From: Bacteroidota bacterium
Lineage (GTDB): Bacteria; Bacteroidota; Bacteroidia; Chitinophagales; Chitinophagaceae
Reading direction: 5' to 3'
Length of the DNA stretch: 10,086 nt
Assembly: GCA_026391115.1 (NCBI GenBank)
Contig: JAPLER010000362.1
Span: 1-10,086, forward strand
In this document: piece by piece, positions 7,266-10,086 of the stretch
Numbering within the stretch: position 1 is the stretch's first letter
Layout: each line of letters begins with the position of its first letter
Made by a program: the position numbers and the translations under genes
Notes under the pieces: model-generated
The model's input: only the letters and a program-made list of their open reading frames with translations
Told to the model about the DNA's origin: nothing
Database searches by the model: none

Positions 7266-7303
7266 TTTGAATAGTTTTATTTTTTTTAAAATCTTACTTT
7301 TTA

Positions 7304-7320
7304 ATTTCGAGTGCAAGATA
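7304..7320 (-). promoter_or_regulatory. Promoter-like element P2 of module B
   Basis: TATCTTGCACTCGAAAT on the minus strand, identical to P1 and at the same distance from its inner operator. Transcription would run leftward through the 57-codon frame and module A toward the GH5 gene. The start point is inferred from geometry. Confidence 0.42.
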
Positions 7321-7342
7321 TATAGCCGCATAATGCCCAAAA

Positions 7343-7356
7343 TTGACTATCGTCAA
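7343..7356. promoter_or_regulatory. FNR/Crp-type operator B1 (promoter-proximal)
   Basis: TTGAC-TATC-GTCAA is a perfect 5+4+5 palindrome, the C/G variant of the FNR-type site. It occupies the same place in module B as A1 does in module A. Confidence 0.68.
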
Positions 7357-7364
7357 AGCTGCCA

Positions 7365-7378
7365 TTGATTGTAATCAG
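7365..7378. promoter_or_regulatory. FNR/Crp-type operator B2 (promoter-distal)
   Basis: TTGAT-TGTA-ATCAG matches the FNR consensus in nine of ten arm bases, and its N4 spacer (TGTA) is the same as in A2. It is centred 22 bp from B1. Confidence 0.65.
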
Positions 7379-7509
7379 CATAATAAAATAATGCAGATGT
7401 AAAGACTAAAAAGCAATGCTTGAGTAGGATTTGTTAATGGTAGGAATTTATGTAATAGGTATTTAATACAAGTACTCAATCAAATTTATCTTTATAAATT
7501 TTTATCTAT

Positions 7510-7538
7510 TTTCTTTTTTTTATGGAAAAAAAAAGAAA
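7510..7538. repeat. A/T-only hairpin with ATGG loop
   Basis: TTTC plus eight T's (7510-7521), a short loop starting ATGG at 7522, and eight A's plus GAAA (7527-7538) form a 12-bp stem, followed by CAAAAAAG. It could act as a weak terminator for the leftward two-component transcript or be part of a dispersed intergenic element. Neither is shown. Confidence 0.4.
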
Positions 7539-7592
7539 CAAAAAAGCCACAGAAAAACGATATACACCACGTTTTCCTGAAGCGACTTGATG

Positions 7593-7623
7593 CAACTTTT
7601 GTACTACGTAGTATCAAAAGTTG
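7593..7623. repeat. 31-bp near-perfect palindrome
   Basis: Arms CAACTTTTG-TACTAC (7593-7607) and GTAGTA-T-CAAAAGTTG (7608-7623) are exact reverse complements except for one extra T at 7614. There is no loop, so it is either a cruciform/protein-binding site or half of an element end. It is flanked by further TACTAC copies at 7627-7632 and 7684-7689. No transposase or target-site duplication is apparent. Confidence 0.55.
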
Positions 7624-7799
7624 TAATACTACATTTTAGCGATAGTTAAATATAATTTTGCATTAGTACTTAAATAAAAAAGTTACTACAACATGTATTT
7701 ATCATATTATAATAGCTGTTAGTTTTTGCTATTTGTTGTTAAAGAGATTAAACAAATAAATAGTTATCGCAATAGTGTAGTGTACTTATTTAGATAGCT

Positions 7800-8858
7800 T
7801 TAGTTCTTCATATCTTTTAGCTTTTGGTAATTTAAAATGGTAATAGAACTACCAGACACATCAATTAATTTGTCTTGTCTAAAATCAGTAAGAGCTCTTA
7901 CAATAGTTTCTGTGGAAGTACCTACAATATTGGCAAGGTCTTCTCTACCTATGCTAATAGTAAATTGTGCTTCGGCATCTTTTTTATACTTATTATATAA
8001 TTCTACCAATGCCTCTGCTGCACGTTTTCTAACAGAGTCGTATGCAATTTGAATGAGTTTTTTTTGTGTATCAACAACATTATTAGATAATATGGAAATA
8101 AACTTTTTTGACACTTCTGGATTTTTATAAATGAGCGATAAAAAATCTTCCTTTACAATCTTATAAATTTCAACATCGTCAAGTGCAGTAGCAGTCTCGT
8201 CATATTTTTCATCTTTTAATAGCGATAGATACCCAAAAAAATCTCCTGAACTGTACAATTGTGTAATTAATTCTTTACCAAATTCATTAGTTCTATATGT
8301 TTTAACTTTACCATTATTAATAAAATATACGCCTTTAGCATAGCTTCCTTCTTTATAAATGTTTTCCTTTTTTTTATAGTATTTTAAATCAGTTTTTTTT
8401 GAAATTTTTTCTAAAGATTCTATCTGTTGAATGTCATCAATAAACTCTTCAATGGCTTCTATATTTTTGGAAAATTCTTTTTTAAGGATATCATTTTTTT
8501 TGAGTCTAACTTCAATAGCTTTTAATAGTTGAACATCATCAAAAGGTTTAGTAACATAGTCATCTGCACCTATTTCCATTCCTTTTCTAAAGTCTATCTG
8601 ATCGGCTTTGGCGGTTAAAAAAATAAAAGGAATATGTGCTGTTTCTGTATTTTTTGATAATAAATGTAAAACTCCATACCCATCTAGTATGGGCATCATA
8701 ATATCGCAAACAATAACATCTGGTTTTTCTTTTAAGGCAATTTCTACACCTTCTTTTCCATTAATTGCAGTAAAAACATTGTATTGTGCTAATGTTAAAA
8801 TCTCTGCTGTATTTTCTCTTATATCATCATTATCTTCAATTAATAAAATTTTCTTCAT
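7800..8858 (-). CDS. Response regulator with Crp/Fnr-type output (REC-cNMP-like-HTH)
   Basis: A 352-residue cytoplasmic regulator. Receiver domain (about 1-120): acidic pocket Glu8/Asp9, phospho-acceptor Asp52 in VIVCDIMMP, Thr82 and Lys104 (TKPF). A Lys/Glu-rich linker (120-155) leads to a cyclic-nucleotide-type beta-roll (about 158-245, with GVYFINNGKVKTY and SGDFFGYLSLL), a dimer helix, and a Crp-type winged helix-turn-helix (275-345). The roll lacks the Crp cAMP contacts: the GE-L and R-S pair become GY-L and E-T. There is no FNR cysteine cluster (only Cys51), so phosphorylation is the likely signal. The recognition helix TSTETIVRAL keeps Glu317 and Arg321, equivalent to FNR Glu209/Arg213, and lacks the Crp-specific Arg at 316. 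The ATG overlaps the kinase stop (ATGA), indicating translational coupling with its cognate kinase. Confidence 0.93.
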   Translation of the reverse strand: MKKILLIEDNDDIRENTAEILTLAQYNVFTAINGKEGVEIALKEKPDVIVCDIMMPILDGYGVLHLLSKNTETAHIPFIFLTAKADQIDFRKGMEIGADDYVTKPFDDVQLLKAIEVRLKKNDILKKEFSKNIEAIEEFIDDIQQIESLEKISKKTDLKYYKKKENIYKEGSYAKGVYFINNGKVKTYRTNEFGKELITQLYSSGDFFGYLSLLKDEKYDETATALDDVEIYKIVKEDFLSLIYKNPEVSKKFISILSNNVVDTQKKLIQIAYDSVRKRAAEALVELYNKYKKDAEAQFTISIGREDLANIVGTSTETIVRALTDFRQDKLIDVSGSSITILNYQKLKDMKN

Positions 8859-10086
8859 ACTATATATTGCGGTATTTTTAATGAAAAAATGCTTCCTATA
8901 TTTTCTAAACTTTCATAATTTAATGATGCGTTCATTAACTCTGCATATCTTGCTACAATATTTAATCCCAATCCTGTTCCCTGAATATGCATAGCATTGT
9001 AGCCTCTAAAAAATCTTTGAAACAGATGCCTTTGATCTTCTTCAGAAATTCCAATACCATAGTCTTTTACAGCAATTGTTATATTACCTTCTAATTCCTC
9101 AACAATCACTTCAACAATACTTGATGCCTTAGAAAATTTAATTGCATTAGACAGTAGATTGAACATAATATTTTTCAATAATTTGAGGTCAACTATGGCC
9201 ATTTCTTTGGCGTGATATTTTTCAACAATTGTTATTCCGTCAGTTATTGTTGATTGCATTTCTGAGATAATATCCTCAATAAAATTTTTGAGATTAATTT
9301 CTTTTGGTAAATTTTCTATTTTGCCTTCTTCTAATTTACTTACAGATAAGAAATCAGTTAAAATATCAGTTAAGTTATTCACTGATATTTTTATTTTATT
9401 TATATGTTTTATTTGACTATTGGTATCCTTATTTTCAGCATATTTACTTAATAGTATTAAGGAAGACATTATTGTTGTAAGCGGTGTTCTAAATTCATGG
9501 GATGCGATTGATACAAAACGAGACTTCAGTTCATTCAAATCTTTTTCCTTTGCAAGAGCATTACTTAATTCTAATTCTATTTTTTGCAGTTGAGTATTGG
9601 CTTCTTGTGTATTGTCTCTTTCTTTTTCTGTGTTTTTTAAATCTGTTATATCTTGAATATTAATGATTACCATATCCGATTGACTTTGAAAGCCTGATAT
9701 GACTATATCAAACCACCATTCATCATTATTAGCTGAGGGTTTAAAATAATACTGATTTTTATAAATTGATGTTCTCTCATTTATAACATTTCTAAGCCCT
9801 TGAATAGTAACCTTTGCTACAACATTGCCCTCAACAGCAGCCTTGTCTAAAATGTCCAAAATATTTTTCCCTTCACTAATGAAGTTTGCCTTAGACATTT
9901 CAGCACTAGCTGACATAATTTTCCACGCCTGATTGGTTTTAATGATCTCTCCATTTTTATTTATAACAGCAATACAAGAATTGATTGAGTTTAAAATTCC
10001 TCTACTGAATGCATCACTTTTTTTAAGTTCCTCTTCAGCTTGTTTCCTTTCGTTAATATCTTCATTGATAGCTACATATTGATATG
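8855..10086 (-). CDS. PAS-containing sensor histidine kinase (N-terminus beyond window)
   Basis: About 409 C-terminal residues are visible and the frame is open through the right edge, so the Met at 9916 is internal, inside a PAS domain. The visible part begins with a PAC-like end and helix (YVAINEDINERKQAEEEL), then one full PAS domain (AFSRGILNSINSCIAVINKN through VIINIQDITDLKNTEKE). Next come a coiled coil, the HisKA H-box FVSIASHEFRTPL with His196 of the visible part (codon 9497-9499), the N-box NIMFNLLSNAIKF (about 305-317), G1 DYGIGI (341-346) and G2 GTGLGL (369-374). All catalytic boxes are intact, so it should autophosphorylate and pass phosphate to the response regulator, whose ATG overlaps its TGA by four bases. 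No membrane segment is in the visible part; the sensed signal cannot be told. Confidence 0.95.
   Translation of the reverse strand, partial: YQYVAINEDINERKQAEEELKKSDAFSRGILNSINSCIAVINKNGEIIKTNQAWKIMSASAEMSKANFISEGKNILDILDKAAVEGNVVAKVTIQGLRNVINERTSIYKNQYYFKPSANNDEWWFDIVISGFQSQSDMVIINIQDITDLKNTEKERDNTQEANTQLQKIELELSNALAKEKDLNELKSRFVSIASHEFRTPLTTIMSSLILLSKYAENKDTNSQIKHINKIKISVNNLTDILTDFLSVSKLEEGKIENLPKEINLKNFIEDIISEMQSTITDGITIVEKYHAKEMAIVDLKLLKNIMFNLLSNAIKFSKASSIVEVIVEELEGNITIAVKDYGIGISEEDQRHLFQRFFRGYNAMHIQGTGLGLNIVARYAELMNASLNYESLENIGSIFSLKIPQYIV

Larger units (their letters stand above)
7293..7403 (-). repeat. Regulatory module B (distal copy of the duplicated operator-promoter unit)
   Basis: Second copy of the module: the 17-base promoter-like block at 7304-7320, operators at 7343-7356 and 7365-7378, and GATGTAAA at 7396-7403. 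It has the same order and spacing as module A apart from a 5-bp insertion beyond the outer operator. It lies 277-387 bp upstream of the GH5 start and faces the doubtful 57-codon frame. Confidence 0.75.
7404..7799. other. Gene-free upstream stretch holding an A/T hairpin and a long palindrome
   Basis: No open frame with a credible start or product was found in these ~400 bp after the response-regulator stop. The notable structures are the A/T hairpin at 7510-7538 and the palindrome at 7593-7623, listed separately. A plus-strand TAATTTTG (7653-7660) matches the -7 consensus TAnnTTTG but has no -33 TTG and no gene after it. No clear terminator for the two-component operon was seen. Confidence 0.55.

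Noticed and set aside
7090..7403. CRISPR-like repeats
   Set aside because: There are only two copies, about 105 bp each, with internal divergence and operator-type symmetry; no short regular repeat-spacer pattern and no cas gene.
7653..7660. Plus-strand TAATTTTG as a promoter
   Set aside because: It fits TAnnTTTG but has no -33 TTG, and no rightward gene or clear RNA follows; in AT-rich DNA this match is expected by chance.
8608..8994. Plus-strand open frame opposite the response regulator and kinase
   Set aside because: It is antisense to two well-supported, domain-complete genes and shows no protein family features.

Overview
The window is AT-rich (roughly two-thirds A+T), densely coding, and has no visible Shine-Dalgarno sequences. 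It carries an SDR-type threonine dehydrogenase, a large Bacteroidota-style AsmA protein, a hybrid REC-Crp/Fnr regulator, and a secreted protein with a '-KAQ' signal-peptide end. Together these point to a member of the Bacteroidota, perhaps Chitinophagaceae-like; the family-level guess is inference. No rRNA, tRNA, CRISPR array, transposase or phage gene was seen.

Left part (1-5700) is housekeeping. The 3' end of an L-threonine 3-dehydrogenase gene (+) converges on an AsmA-like gene (-) across a bidirectional terminator. Reading leftward, an apparent minus-strand operon runs: an unrecognised 174-residue protein, then rdgB (purine NTP pyrophosphatase), then asmA, with about 60 bp between genes. 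The 174-residue protein shows a DNA polymerase III psi-like (HolD) sequence pattern. A 57-bp divergent gap separates it from the branched-chain aminotransferase gene ilvE (+), which ends in a strong terminator.

Middle part (5700-7800): a minus-strand, secreted glycoside hydrolase family 5 (GH5) protein keeps both catalytic glutamates but has three changed active-site positions. Upstream of it is a 783-bp non-coding stretch, the most interesting part of the window. It holds two copies of a ~105-bp module 203 bp apart. Each module has two FNR-type palindromes (TTGAY-N4-RTCAA) with centres 22 bp apart and, at a fixed distance, a conserved promoter-like element (TATCTTGCACTCGAAAT, minus strand). 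The operators are conserved while the bases between them are not. A 57-codon open frame, perhaps the remnant of a gene start, lies between the modules. Further upstream are a 31-bp palindrome and an A/T hairpin.

Right part (7800-10086): a PAS-containing sensor histidine kinase (5' end off the window) overlaps by four bases a response regulator with an unusual output, receiver + cyclic-nucleotide-type domain + Crp/Fnr helix-turn-helix. Its recognition helix keeps the Glu and Arg that read the TGA/TCA core and lacks the Crp-specific Arg, which fits the operators found just downstream of its gene. The working hypothesis is that this two-component system binds the duplicated modules and drives the GH5 gene and other targets. 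This is inference.
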